Of a stretch of DNA of 64,000 bases, positions 17,201 to 26,465 are shown one piece after another (position 1 is the stretch's first letter; each line of letters begins with the position of its first letter). The DNA is from Leptolinea sp. UBA5203. Its GTDB lineage: Bacteria; Chloroflexota; Anaerolineae; Anaerolineales; Anaerolineaceae. The position numbers and the translations under genes were made by a program. The stretch spans positions 1-64,000 of the forward strand of contig DHVR01000075.1 of assembly GCA_002412765.1 (NCBI GenBank). Reading direction: 5' to 3'. The notes below the pieces were generated by a model. It saw only the letters and a list, made by a program, of their open reading frames with translations, was not told where the DNA came from and ran no database searches.

Positions 17201-18496
17201 CTGTTCCGATTCGATACGGTCGGAAATATCATGAGAAATACCCAAAAGAGTAGGCTCTCCACCTGCATCGTCGATAAGTAGCGAAGCACTGGTTGTATGC
17301 CAGCGCCATAGTCCGTTCTTGGAAATGATTCGATATTCAAGACCGCTATGCTTTCCCCCTTCGTTAAATACCTTTTGTAAAAATTCACTGCAATAGGCGA
17401 TATCATCCGGATGAACATACTCCTGATAGGGTTTTCCAAGTGCTTTTTCCGGTAACCCTCCAAAAACTTCCTCCCAATTAGAGGAAATGTATTGAAACCG
17501 ACCCTCCCGATCCAGGGTAAAAACCGTATCATTGGCATTTTCCACAAAGGAACGGAAACGTTGTTCGCTGGCTTTCAGTTGTTCTTCCACTTTTTTGCGG
17601 TCAGCAATATCCCACACCAGATCGGTAAAATAGGAAACAATTTTGAGATCCTCCCCATCATAATCCATTGATTTGTTGCCCACACCCAATACGGCAACAA
17701 TTAACTCGTTCCGAAAAACAGGCACAACCAGTTCCCGTACAACGGGCGAATGCCCTTGCGGGAGTCCTCTCTTGTTGGTCAGCGAGGCATACTCATTATG
17801 GATGACAGGTTTTCGCTCGCGAATACAATCCGCCCACACACCGGCTTCGTCAACATCATAATGCGATCCTTTTCCATCCGCCTTGCAGTAGGTTTGCATG
17901 GTTTTTGTCGACCAGGTTTGCAGCGAAATAGTCCTCTGGTCCGACTCTATAAAATGAAAAAAGCCGACTTCACTATCGGTCAACTGACAAATTTGATCCA
18001 GACTTTCTTGCAGCAGCTCATCCAATGAATGGTGAGTGGCATAGGTCAATAAGTGAAAGCGGGCTGAATTTAATAATTCGAGGGATTGGTAATTAACAGG
18101 AGTTACCTGGATCGATCGAGACAAATCCAGGCATTTTTGAAGGATGGCCGGCAATTGATCCAGATGGTGTTTGAAAAGAAAATGATCCACACCCGCACGG
18201 ACAGCCTCCAGAATGGGGCCTTCGTCCACAGGTTCCGCAATAACGATTATTTTATTTTCAGGTGCTTGTTGATGGATTTGCTGAATAAATTTTCCAATCC
18301 CTTTGCCAGCAGCCTGGCAATCCAAAAGACACAGCTGTGGAACAAAAGAGTCTAGTTTTTCTAAAAAGCTTTCCTGAGAAATGGCAAATCTTAAAGTATA
18401 TTTTTCTGCATGATCATTCAAATGGGTTCGGATTTGATCGCCATCCAAAGAACCATTAAGAAGTATCAGAATGCGTATTGGGGTATAAGAATTCAT
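14258..18496 (-). CDS. Multi-sensor HisKA_2 histidine kinase with PocR domain
   Basis: A 1412-residue soluble kinase. Domains in order: a receiver-like fold (1-130) whose acidic pocket is replaced (LILLNGSL) although D and K positions remain; GAF (about 150-310); PAS (320-440); a PocR-type ligand-binding domain (about 455-620, with cysteines in TKFHRCNPETLKNC); PAS (650-770); a second GAF of the same kind (785-950); two PAS (955-1195); HisKA_2 with H1212-H1213 in LREVHHRVKNNL; and an ATPase domain with N1315 (NELITNALKH) and DNGIGF at 1358-1363. It is the first gene of the operon and carries GAGGA before the ATG. PocR domains are proposed to sense small hydrocarbon derivatives, so the input may be metabolic. 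Confidence 0.9.
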   Translation of the reverse strand: MNSYTPIRILILLNGSLDGDQIRTHLNDHAEKYTLRFAISQESFLEKLDSFVPQLCLLDCQAAGKGIGKFIQQIHQQAPENKIIVIAEPVDEGPILEAVRAGVDHFLFKHHLDQLPAILQKCLDLSRSIQVTPVNYQSLELLNSARFHLLTYATHHSLDELLQESLDQICQLTDSEVGFFHFIESDQRTISLQTWSTKTMQTYCKADGKGSHYDVDEAGVWADCIRERKPVIHNEYASLTNKRGLPQGHSPVVRELVVPVFRNELIVAVLGVGNKSMDYDGEDLKIVSYFTDLVWDIADRKKVEEQLKASEQRFRSFVENANDTVFTLDREGRFQYISSNWEEVFGGLPEKALGKPYQEYVHPDDIAYCSEFLQKVFNEGGKHSGLEYRIISKNGLWRWHTTSASLLIDDAGGEPTLLGISHDISDRIESEQKLVESEASIRKRLLAITTPDGDVDTLELADLIDWDALNSMLDDFCELTPYVIGIVDLNGKVLVAKGWQEICTKFHRCNPETLKNCMMSDSELSQNVMPGTFKFYKCKNNMWDISTPLMLNNRHVGNIFLGQFFFEDEILDVEVFRKQAKRYGFEEKAYLEALNKVPRLSPETVATVMNFYTKLSSLISSLSYSNIQLAHILTEKNRLLDDLQVSEARYYHLVESLPTPIFLARQGIYTYSNPAGLRNLGYGSLEEFIGKHVTETIHPDSIPVLQERIQGLKNGQPNQTVELKILQKNGKVRIAESTSVPALLHGEMSTLILNHDITDRKEAEEKLQSANMRLQALWSVAALQDTDDPKIISNHILETVTRMTSSDYGFYGFIDDAESMMTIHSWSGAAMKECEIQNKPQLFPIEKAGIWGEAIRDHQAIIINDYLRDQPGKKGLPEGHIPIRNLLVVPFFCDGKIVSVAAVANSPSGYDEDDISQINTFLINVQSIVDRTKAENARRKIESLHNEAEQLTHAGAWEWKVDEKTLFWSDQVYRIHGLTPEEYPNESAELKTFSLNCYHPEDRAIIEEAFEACVQHGTSYAIEARFKPLHGDLMWVRTIGKPVVEHGKVVRVTGYIMDIHARKEAQLELQKQQELLEISQKTAHLGSYEFDLVANSNKWTDEVFRIFGLDDQMGVPSNAAYRIFIIEDDVEKVQQAYTNSLETGEKMDLVYRIRRRDGELRYIHNLGEPQYDSLGNVIRFFGTFQDVTESKILELALQKSLVEKEVLLREVHHRVKNNLAAILGLIEMERYNSPDEKMQNLFGELGGRIKSIATVHETLYKSDDLSKIRFQEYLEALIQNLVTSLQSDQAIQTIIDARDVEMDLQLAVPCGLIINELITNALKHAFPAAVLATLEDQQADIKITVKQYGHDYCLSVADNGIGFPADLDLHSANTLGLKLITMLGEHQLGGKLELIRDQGTRIKLTFSQMLRE

Positions 18497-18973
18497 GGAT
18501 CCTCAACAGTTTAGTTTCATTGCATGGTTTGATCATGCGAGAAGTCTTAATTTTTTCGCAAGCTTTTGATCTGATCGTTCGACCTGTTTTCTCTTATAAA
18601 TCAAACCTTTTTCAAGTTCATTACCAGTGAACAGGAGGACTCGAAACCTTTACCAGATCATCACATGATTTGAGGGCTCCATAACCCAGTTTTATGCAAT
18701 ACCTTTTATTATGCTTTTTATTCGATTATGATTCAATTTCTATATAATAGTATAAACATCCCATTTAAAGAATTCTGTTAAATTCCTATGAAATTTCGAC
18801 AAAACGCTCATAAAACATATAGGAACCAAATCTGGAACAAATCAAGACAACCTTTTCAATAATATTGTACTTTGGGTAGCAATCAAATGTGTAATCGATT
18901 GCTACCCATAGTAAATTATGACTAAAACGTTCCACTATTGATTGGAAAACCCATTAATTTACCGATTATTCAT
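18497..18973. other. Intergenic region upstream of the kinase operon
   Basis: An AT-rich, gene-free stretch. It must hold the minus-strand promoter of the sensor operon, but no clear -35/-10 pair could be picked out. A hairpin terminator lies near its far end. Confidence 0.5.
18873..18908 (-). terminator. 12-bp hairpin behind the split chemoreceptor gene
   Basis: TGGGTAGCAATC and its exact complement flank a 12-base loop about 65 bases beyond the receptor stop codon. The following T-content on the minus strand is modest, so it is a probable rather than certain terminator. Confidence 0.6.
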
Positions 18974-20807
18974 TTATATTTTAAGTTTGAATTGTCCAAC
19001 GACAACCTGTAACTCTCTTGCCATTTCAGATAACGAAGCTGCCGAAGCAGTAACTTCTTCCACCTGAGCGCTCATCTCTTCTGAGCTGGCACTCACTTCT
19101 TCAATGGCCGCGCTGTTCTCTTCACTGACACTGGCGATATTCTCAATAGTTTGAGTAATTTCAAATGCATTAGTCTCCAAAACTTTGGAGGATCGACTAT
19201 TTTCTTCTACAACTTTTGCTACCTGATCTATCGAGGCAATCAATTCGTCCGATGCACTCCCAATAGCTTTGGCAGAATCATCTGTCATCTTAACAGCTTC
19301 CCCCACCGTTTGTCGAATTACCTTCACAAGATTGGAAATTTCTTTGGATGCAGTAGAGGATCGCTCAGCCAACTTACGTACTTCATCCGCAACCACTGCA
19401 AAGCCTTTGCCTTGCTCCCCAGCTCGGGCAGCTTCAATGGCGGCATTTAATGCCAGTAAGTTGGTTTGACCAGCAATGTCTTCAATGGTCTCCACAATGA
19501 TGCCAATGAGTTCTGATTTCTCTCCGGTTTCTTGAACCTTGAGCGCCGACCCCCGTATCTGATCAGCAATCCCTCCCTGGCTTGTAATTAAATGGGTTAC
19601 TGCAGCCACTTTTTCAACTGCCTCAGATTGTTGTTTTACACCACGGCCCACTCCTGCTATAACGCCATTCACCTGTTCAATAAGAACCATCGCTCTGTTT
19701 ACGGCATCACTTTGTTCAGCACTTCCCTTTGCAATTTCAGAAATCGTGGCAGCAATTTGCGAAGTCGCCTGGCCAGCTTGATTGGACGAACCTGCCATTT
19801 GCTTTGAAGCTTCGCTCAAGTTATGCGTATTGCCAACAACGGTATGGATTGCTTGATGCAGCATATCCCGAGCTTTCATTAAACCCTGATTAACAAGGAC
19901 AAACTTTTGGTAAACCTCTTCAGTATGGGAATTGGCTTGGGGCAGGTCCTGAACAACAAAATCCAGCTCTCCCAAAGCCAAACTATCCAGATATCCGCTC
20001 AACTGGTTGACTGCCACTTCTTGATATTTTCCACTGGCAATTAATGTACTAATATCCTGGACAACTTCGACATGACCAACTTTTTCCCCTTTGGTATTCA
20101 CCAGATAGGCAGAATCTACGCGATAGTCCCCACCGGCTTGATTAAAATAGGTAAGGAGAAAGTTCTTTCGTAAAACGGGCGATCCCGCAATTTTCAGTAT
20201 TACAAATATTAGCATTCCATTCATTACAGGCATGCCCTACAACATCCTGACGTTTAATACCCAGCATGCCTTCAACAGGCTTATTGATAAACGTCCAGTT
20301 CATATTCATATCGGTGATGGATAAAGGGAAAGGTATGGAATCCAGGATGTTTTCATACCAGAATAACTTCTCCTTCAGTAAATCCACCAATTGTTGGATT
20401 TTATTGGATAATTCAGTGATTTCATTTTCGTTATTGATAAGTTTGGAGCCTATACTTTTATCCTTGGCAGCATCATTTACCATTAATTTTTCTTCCATGA
20501 TGCCATTAACAACATCGTGCATTTGATTTATTGGTTTAATTAATAATCGAGCAATAAATACATAAGTTGCCCAGATTGAAGCGATACCAATCAGGATGGC
20601 AATCGCCATCACCAATAAAGTAAATCCTGCTTTGGCAACTAAATATGAAGCAAGCATATTGAAACCAATAGCGCCAAATAGAATTCCCATCAGTTTAACT
20701 TTGATTGATTTCGTAAATTTCAACCAAATTACCAATTGACACACCCCCAATACCCCTACCACTATGAGTGAAAAAATCCCCAGATTAGCGAACGATATTG
20801 AATCCAT
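18974..20807 (-). pseudogene. PAS-containing chemoreceptor broken by a +1 frameshift
   Basis: Two overlapping frames (20807-20142 and 20233-18974) encode the front and back of one methyl-accepting chemotaxis protein. The front has three N-terminal transmembrane helices (about residues 1-90), a HAMP-like segment and a PAS domain ending NICNTENCGIAR. The back resumes with TYFNQAGGDYRVDSAYL, the end of the same PAS domain, and carries a complete signalling domain with the hairpin tip (TNLLALNAAIEAARAG). Removing one T from the TTTT run (plus-strand AAAA, 20172-20175) joins them into a continuous 610-residue protein, and the total length then becomes a multiple of three. It could be a real pseudogene, phase variation or a sequencing slip. 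GAGGAG precedes the start. Confidence 0.85.
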
Positions 20808-21147
20808 CCAAACACACTCCTCTAACTGTAAATGATCTCAACGGGGGAAAAATCAAACGATATAAAGTATTAATAGTTTTTAGCTTCGGTAGAGCCTGAA
20901 CTTATCAAATCCATCCACATTAAGTATAGAATTATTAGGGTTAAATTCACGTTAAAGGAAGATGAATTATTTTTAAAAAATTTTACTTCTTACCAATTAG
21001 GTCTGAGTTAATTACTAATCATTGGATATATATGTGACCCTATTAGAAAATAAACGTAGCCGAAAAGTCCAGCTACGTTTATTTCTGTTTCATTGAGGGG
21101 AGTATTGAATTAGCGATATTCAATCATTTGCTAGTTTTATTACTTGA
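20808..21147. other. Intergenic region between two chemoreceptor genes
   Basis: AT-rich and gene-free. It holds the terminator of the upstream receptor gene and, presumably, the promoter of the frameshifted receptor. Confidence 0.5.
21048..21084 (-). terminator. Rho-independent terminator of the dCache receptor gene
   Basis: AAATAAACGTAGC pairs perfectly with GCTACGTTTATTT (13 bp) around an 11-base loop. On the minus strand the stem runs into a T-rich tail, about 65 bases after the receptor stop codon. Confidence 0.7.
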
Positions 21148-23466
21148 TCATTCCTCTCGTAACTTAAACCTGCCAACAATAACCTGTAACTCGCTGGCCA
21201 TCTCGGATAACGACGCAGCCGAAGCGGTTACTTCTTCTACTTGAGCGCTCATCTCTTCGGTACTTGCGCTCACTTGTTCGATTGCGGCGCTGTTCTCTTC
21301 ACTGACGCTGGCAATGCTCTCAATCGCTTGATTGACTTCATTGGAATTAGCCGCCATCTCTTCTGTTGCAGCCGTGTTTTCTTCCACCACAGCAGAGACA
21401 GAATCCACAGCGTTCACCAATTCACTGGCAAACTCATTCATTTTTTCAGCGGCTTCGCCTGCCTGAATGGCCTGTCGATTGACCGCTTCCGCAGCATTCA
21501 AAATATCCGAGAGCGCCGTGCCGGCTTTGTTGGCGCTTTGAACGCCAATCTCCACTTCTTTAGAGCCATCTTCCATGGCCTTTACTGCCTCGGCAACCGT
21601 TTTCTGGATGCCATTGATCAGATTGCCAATTTCCTTTGTCGCCTGGGAAGAACGTTCGGCCAATTTGCGAACCTCATCCGCCACAACTGCAAACCCCTTG
21701 CCATGTTCGCCAGCACGCGCTGCCTCAATAGCTGCATTGAGCGCCAGCAAATTGGTCTGGGAGGCAATATCCTCAATGGTCTCCACAATGGCGCCAATCT
21801 CTTCAGAGCGCAGTCCCATTTCCTGGACTTTCTCAGCCGAAAGACCCACTTTGGTTTTAATATTTTGCATCCCCGAGAGGGTTTCCTCAACGGTCTGAAC
21901 ACCGCTTCTGGCTGCTACGGCAGCGGCGGCAGAATCGGAAATCACCGAAGCCGCGTTGCCAGCCACCTGCTGAATGGCTACATTGATCTGGGCTGTCACT
22001 TCACTGGCTTTCACAATCGCCTGGCTTTGTTCCTGAGCCCCCTTGGCTACCCCTTCAATGGCGTGGGACATCTGCTCCACTGAAAAGGCTGTCTTATTGA
22101 CGGCTTCCGCCTGGTCTGCTGTGCCTGTGGCTACTTGTTGAACGGTGGTATTGATCTGAGTGGTCGCCTGCCCGGCTTGTTGGGCTGCATCCGCTAATTC
22201 TGCTGAAGCAATTCCAAGATGGTTGGCGTTATCAGCAACCTGACCAATGGATTCACGCAAATTGTTCACCATAAGCTTAAAAGCATGACCTAACTCATCT
22301 TTTTCCGACATAGGCGTGACAACCACAGTGAGATCATTTTTTGCAATCACCTGCGCCACCTCGGCTCCATTTTGCATGTACTGGATGACTCCGGCAAACG
22401 CCTTTCCGATATCCCCAATTTCATCTTTCCGAAGCAAAATGAGTTCGGTAACTTTTTTATCTTGATCACGGACCAAATCACCCACAGCCACGGCCTTGCC
22501 TGACTTAACCAGCACAGACAATGGTTTGGTGATTGAATTACTGATGAATAAACCCAGGAAGAATACAAAAATAATACTAACTGCCACTATCAACACGGAA
22601 AGGATCGCCATTTGAGTGGAAGCCGCATTGGCTTCGCGGGTTTCTTTCTCTACGATCAAACCCATGTTCAATTCCGGTATCCAGGTATAATTCCCGATGA
22701 CCTCTTTTCCCAGGAAATTCTTGTAGGTTGATTCACCGGAAGTCCCAGCCTGAAGGGCCAATCCGGCTTCCGTATTTACCTGGTACTCCAATTCGGGCCG
22801 TTCTTTAAACAAACCGGCTGCTTTCATCTCTTCGGAAAAACGAGGGGCGGTTATCAAAATCCCTTGCTGGTTGACCAAATACGCGTCCGATGTTTCTCCT
22901 GTAAAAGCACTCATCAACTGTTCTTGAACTGAGGTGACCGGGACGACCAGCCCCACCACACCTACCATTTCATTTTTACTGTAAACCGGCTCCGCAAAAA
23001 CAATCATGGTATTCCCTGTTGCTTTCGAGATCAGCACATCCGAAATGGCAGTTTTTCCACTCAGGGCAACATCCATATAGGACCTTTCCGTCAGGTCGAG
23101 TTTGGAACCGTCATTGACTGCAATGGATTTTTTATTCAGTCCGGTCACAAAGACAGTTTCGTAAACCTGCCATAATTCATCATATTGTTTCACGGCTTCT
23201 GCAGCGGAATCCGGATCCATACCCGCCACCCTGGAGAGTGATGCCAGGGATTTTGCATCTTGAACTCGTTCCCCCGCCCAATCAATCATGTAGGACCTGG
23301 TGTTTTCACTAACCATATGCTGCGTCTCACCCACCGCTGTTTCCAGTGCTTTTTGAGCCGTACTATAACTAAGACTTGCACTAACCAGAACAGGTAATAA
23401 GCCAATCAACAGCATCGAAATGATTAGCTTGGCACGCATTCGTATATTATTTATCCAGGTAACCAT
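21148..23466 (-). CDS. Methyl-accepting chemotaxis protein with dCache sensor
   Basis: A 772-residue receptor. One transmembrane helix (about 12-34) is followed by a roughly 250-residue extracytoplasmic domain of the double-Cache type; hallmarks are LTERSYMDVALSGK, the IVFAEPVYSKNEMVGVVG strand-turn-strand and DAYLVNQQGILI in the second module. A second helix (about 284-306), a HAMP domain (about 307-370) and the coiled-coil signalling domain (about 470-750) follow. The tip TNLLALNAAIEAARAG that contacts CheA and CheW is intact. dCache domains bind amino acids, organic acids or amines. The C-terminus (ELQVIVGRFKL) matches its three neighbours and lacks a CheR-tethering pentapeptide. GGAGG precedes the ATG. 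Confidence 0.93.
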   Translation of the reverse strand: MVTWINNIRMRAKLIISMLLIGLLPVLVSASLSYSTAQKALETAVGETQHMVSENTRSYMIDWAGERVQDAKSLASLSRVAGMDPDSAAEAVKQYDELWQVYETVFVTGLNKKSIAVNDGSKLDLTERSYMDVALSGKTAISDVLISKATGNTMIVFAEPVYSKNEMVGVVGLVVPVTSVQEQLMSAFTGETSDAYLVNQQGILITAPRFSEEMKAAGLFKERPELEYQVNTEAGLALQAGTSGESTYKNFLGKEVIGNYTWIPELNMGLIVEKETREANAASTQMAILSVLIVAVSIIFVFFLGLFISNSITKPLSVLVKSGKAVAVGDLVRDQDKKVTELILLRKDEIGDIGKAFAGVIQYMQNGAEVAQVIAKNDLTVVVTPMSEKDELGHAFKLMVNNLRESIGQVADNANHLGIASAELADAAQQAGQATTQINTTVQQVATGTADQAEAVNKTAFSVEQMSHAIEGVAKGAQEQSQAIVKASEVTAQINVAIQQVAGNAASVISDSAAAAVAARSGVQTVEETLSGMQNIKTKVGLSAEKVQEMGLRSEEIGAIVETIEDIASQTNLLALNAAIEAARAGEHGKGFAVVADEVRKLAERSSQATKEIGNLINGIQKTVAEAVKAMEDGSKEVEIGVQSANKAGTALSDILNAAEAVNRQAIQAGEAAEKMNEFASELVNAVDSVSAVVEENTAATEEMAANSNEVNQAIESIASVSEENSAAIEQVSASTEEMSAQVEEVTASAASLSEMASELQVIVGRFKLREE

Positions 23467-24071
23467 GTAAAACCTCCAGTAATCTATAAACCTCTAAATA
23501 AAACCCAATAAGTCTATCTTTCGAAAACACTTCATGTTCTTCAAAATTCAACCACCACATCCAGACAGTATCTGGAACATCTCTACCTTAGAATATAGAC
23601 AATATTGACCTCTATTCCTGTAAATAAGAGATAAAAGTAGAATTAAGGTCAACTAAATTTATCTGTTTGATTTCACAGTTAATCGCAAGCAGTAGCTCAT
23701 TACAGTAGCTAAAACCCCAAAACAGTGAAATATTACGGGGTGATTCATAAAAATGGAATAAATTCTGTCTTGAATAAACAACCCACTGAACAGATTAAAA
23801 AGCAACCAGGGCGTGGAAACCCACTTCTCTAGTTACTTAAGTCTATTAGGTATGAGGAAAATCTGACCATTAGCTTGCGACTGGCAGGTCTATTGGATCC
23901 CTTCTTTTCACCGGACTAAATAACCGTTTCCAAAGAGAGCAGATTTACAAACCATTCATCCAGATTTGCATTCCGATAATAAAAGCATTATCTACTGGGT
24001 TGAACAATTTCCGCTTGCCACTCTAAACAATTTGTGCGCTGCCCTAAAAGCACTATTAGAACTTTCCAGAT
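23467..24071. other. Intergenic region holding a decayed cheW
   Basis: Apart from the cheW remnant near its right end, this AT-rich stretch shows no open gene and no clear terminator. It also contains the leader of the dCache receptor gene on the minus strand. Confidence 0.5.
23922..24010 (-). pseudogene. Decayed C-terminal fragment of a second cheW
   Basis: Base by base this segment lines up with 27005-27092 inside the intact cheW, at roughly 70% identity by eye with one single-base gap. On the minus strand it reads VDNAFIIG where CheW has VDTAFITG, then loses frame and meets stops. It sits just behind a chemoreceptor gene, as the intact cheW does, but only about 60 bases separate it from the receptor stop, so the N-terminal two thirds of the gene have been deleted. 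Confidence 0.75.
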
Positions 24072-26465
24072 CTATTTCTCAATGGGCAGTTTGAAGCGTG
24101 CCACAACCATTTGTAATTCTCTGGCCATTTCAGATAATGACTCAGCCGAAGCAGTCACTTCCTCCACCTGGGCGCTCATCTCTTCCGTGCTGGCGCTGAC
24201 TTCCTCAATGGAAGCACTGTTCTCTTCACTGACGCTGGCAATTACTTCAATTGCCTCCGTCACCAGGGTCGAATTCGCTGCCATTTCTTCCGTGGCGGCC
24301 GTATTCTCTTCCACTATCGCAGAAACAGAATCTACAGCTGCGACTAATTCATTGGAAAACTCACTCATTCGTGCAGAGGCTTCACCAGCCAGCTTGGCTT
24401 GTTTATTGACTTCCTCGGCCGCATTCATAATTTCGGACAAGGCAGTTCCTGACTGGTTGGCGCTCTTCACACCTGCTTCCACTTCCTTGTACCCTTCATC
24501 CATGGCTTTGACCGCTTCGGCAACGGTTTTTTGAATCCCCATAATCAGCCCGCCAATTTCTTTGGTAGCTGTACTGGAACGTTCCGCTAGTTTGCGAACT
24601 TCATCCGCCACCACAGCAAAACCTTTGCCGTGTTCCCCAGCCCGGGCAGCTTCAATGGCTGCATTTAGAGCCAAAAGGTTGGTCTGGGAAGCGATATCTT
24701 CAATGACTTCCACAATGGTGCCGATTTTCTCGGAGCGGGTTCCCATTTCTTTGACTTTGTCAGCGGAAAGCCCAACTTTAGTCTTGATATTCTGCATGCC
24801 TTCCAGGGTTTCTTCCACAGTTTTGGAACCCTTCTGGGCAGCTTCTGAAGCAAGGCCAGAATCCCGGGTGACCGCGGCAGCATTTCCAGATACTTGTTGG
24901 ATAGCACCGTTAATTTTTTCAGTGATTTCAGATGCCCGATTTACTGCTATTGTTTGTTCTTGTGCGCCATTTGCCACACCACTAATAGATCGAGCCATCT
25001 CTTCCACTGAGGTGGCAGTTTGGGTGACAGCTCCTGCCTGGTTCTGCGTACCCGTTGCCAATTGTTGAATAGTGGAACTGATCTGGGTGGTGGCCATTCC
25101 GGCTTGCTGCGCAGCACTGGCTAACTGATCTGAGGCAGCGTTCAAACTTTTGGCATTTAGGGCCACCTGACCCACCGATTCTCTCAAACTTTCCACCATC
25201 TGCTTAAAAGCATTCCCCAACTCGTCATTTTCTGATTTTGCTTGGATGTTTAAAGTCAGGTCATTATCTGAAATCGATTGTGCAACAGACCCCATTTCCT
25301 GCATGTAAACAACTAATTTATCAAAAGCTTTGCCAATATCGCCCAGTTCATCTTTGCGTAAGCGCAAACGATCTTTTAATTTCTCATCCAGTTCTCTTTG
25401 AGTGTCGCCAATGGACAATGCATTGGCTGAGTCAACCACAATGGCAAGAGGATTTGTAATGGATTTTGAGATTGTTATCGCGAATCCTAGTCCAATCAAC
25501 ATAGCAATGATAACCAGGATAATCGTAATCATAATTGCTTTCTGAACAATTGCCGCTGCGGTTTCCCGGCTTGTTTCCGTTGCAAGCCAGCCAGCATCTT
25601 CGACTACAATAGCCCCAGCTTGGACACTTTGACCGATGGTATTCATCTCCCCAAAGATTTGGGTCAGGGTCACATCATTCGAATACCATGTAGACGCAGC
25701 TTTAGCATATTCTTCAGTAGCAAGGCGGGCTTCTTCAATTCTTCCTAAATTCTCCGCATCTGGGGTATAGAATGCCAGATCACTATATAGTTTCGTTAAA
25801 TCACTTAGGTTGATTTGAAGGGAGGTGTAATATTTTAAATCTTTGGAGAGCAAATACCGATTTTGATCCAGACGAGTTTGTTGCATAATATCCCAAATAT
25901 TAAGCGCGATGGGTAAAGCTTGCTTTGCTCCTTCGCTATCACTTTCTGAAACAGATAGATAGTATTCCTTAATTAAATCCGCAGCTTTTTTACCCGTGTC
26001 TGCCATCACCATTTCCTGGTTCTTATTATCCTCCAGTGATGTAACACTCTGTTGATACAGCTCTTTATATTGAATCGTGAAAGTTCGAACTTCATTCGAC
26101 CTGGTGAGCAGTTCCTGATCGTTGTACTGGCTGGCTACTCTATCCACTTCATCCAATGCCTTAATGACTTCTTCAATATTGGACATGGCGGATTTTAGAT
26201 AGACAGATTCATCGACATTGCTATCAGCAACAGCGAGTAGATACATTTTTTCATCCATAGTTGTTCGTAAGGCGAAGCGTTCTACAGCCGTGGCATATTT
26301 TACGGTAGGTACACGCTGTTGGGTAATCTCAGAAATTATCGTATTGACACTCATTAGATTTAGGTAACCAGCAACCCCCATCCCCCCACCAACGAGAATC
26401 ACCAACCCCAACATGATCGCAATCAACTTTTTCCCCATACGCATATTGTTAACCCAATTTAGCAT
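24072..26465 (-). CDS. Methyl-accepting chemotaxis protein with long helical sensor
   Basis: A 797-residue receptor. The first transmembrane helix (about 12-34) and the second (about 306-330) bracket a roughly 270-residue, almost wholly helical extracytoplasmic domain. Its size and helical repeats fit the bimodular (HBM) sensor class, known to bind organic acids, rather than the shorter four-helix bundle. HAMP (about 332-390) and a full signalling domain with the conserved tip (about 500-770) follow. Its cytoplasmic half is nearly the same as in the receptor at 27415-29445, which indicates a recent duplication or gene conversion, while the sensors differ. GGAG lies before the ATG. Confidence 0.92.
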   Translation of the reverse strand: MLNWVNNMRMGKKLIAIMLGLVILVGGGMGVAGYLNLMSVNTIISEITQQRVPTVKYATAVERFALRTTMDEKMYLLAVADSNVDESVYLKSAMSNIEEVIKALDEVDRVASQYNDQELLTRSNEVRTFTIQYKELYQQSVTSLEDNKNQEMVMADTGKKAADLIKEYYLSVSESDSEGAKQALPIALNIWDIMQQTRLDQNRYLLSKDLKYYTSLQINLSDLTKLYSDLAFYTPDAENLGRIEEARLATEEYAKAASTWYSNDVTLTQIFGEMNTIGQSVQAGAIVVEDAGWLATETSRETAAAIVQKAIMITIILVIIAMLIGLGFAITISKSITNPLAIVVDSANALSIGDTQRELDEKLKDRLRLRKDELGDIGKAFDKLVVYMQEMGSVAQSISDNDLTLNIQAKSENDELGNAFKQMVESLRESVGQVALNAKSLNAASDQLASAAQQAGMATTQISSTIQQLATGTQNQAGAVTQTATSVEEMARSISGVANGAQEQTIAVNRASEITEKINGAIQQVSGNAAAVTRDSGLASEAAQKGSKTVEETLEGMQNIKTKVGLSADKVKEMGTRSEKIGTIVEVIEDIASQTNLLALNAAIEAARAGEHGKGFAVVADEVRKLAERSSTATKEIGGLIMGIQKTVAEAVKAMDEGYKEVEAGVKSANQSGTALSEIMNAAEEVNKQAKLAGEASARMSEFSNELVAAVDSVSAIVEENTAATEEMAANSTLVTEAIEVIASVSEENSASIEEVSASTEEMSAQVEEVTASAESLSEMARELQMVVARFKLPIEK

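Noticed and set aside
21241..22083. 280-codon open frame on the plus strand opposite a chemoreceptor gene
   Set aside because: It is the antisense of the conserved receptor signalling domain. Similar long antisense frames recur opposite the other receptors, and the translation has no protein pattern and no ribosome binding site.
24034..25068. Two open frames of about 167 codons on the plus strand opposite the helical-sensor receptor
   Set aside because: Antisense of the Ala/Glu/Ser-rich coiled coil; the same kind of translation appears opposite the paralogue, so it reflects codon bias.
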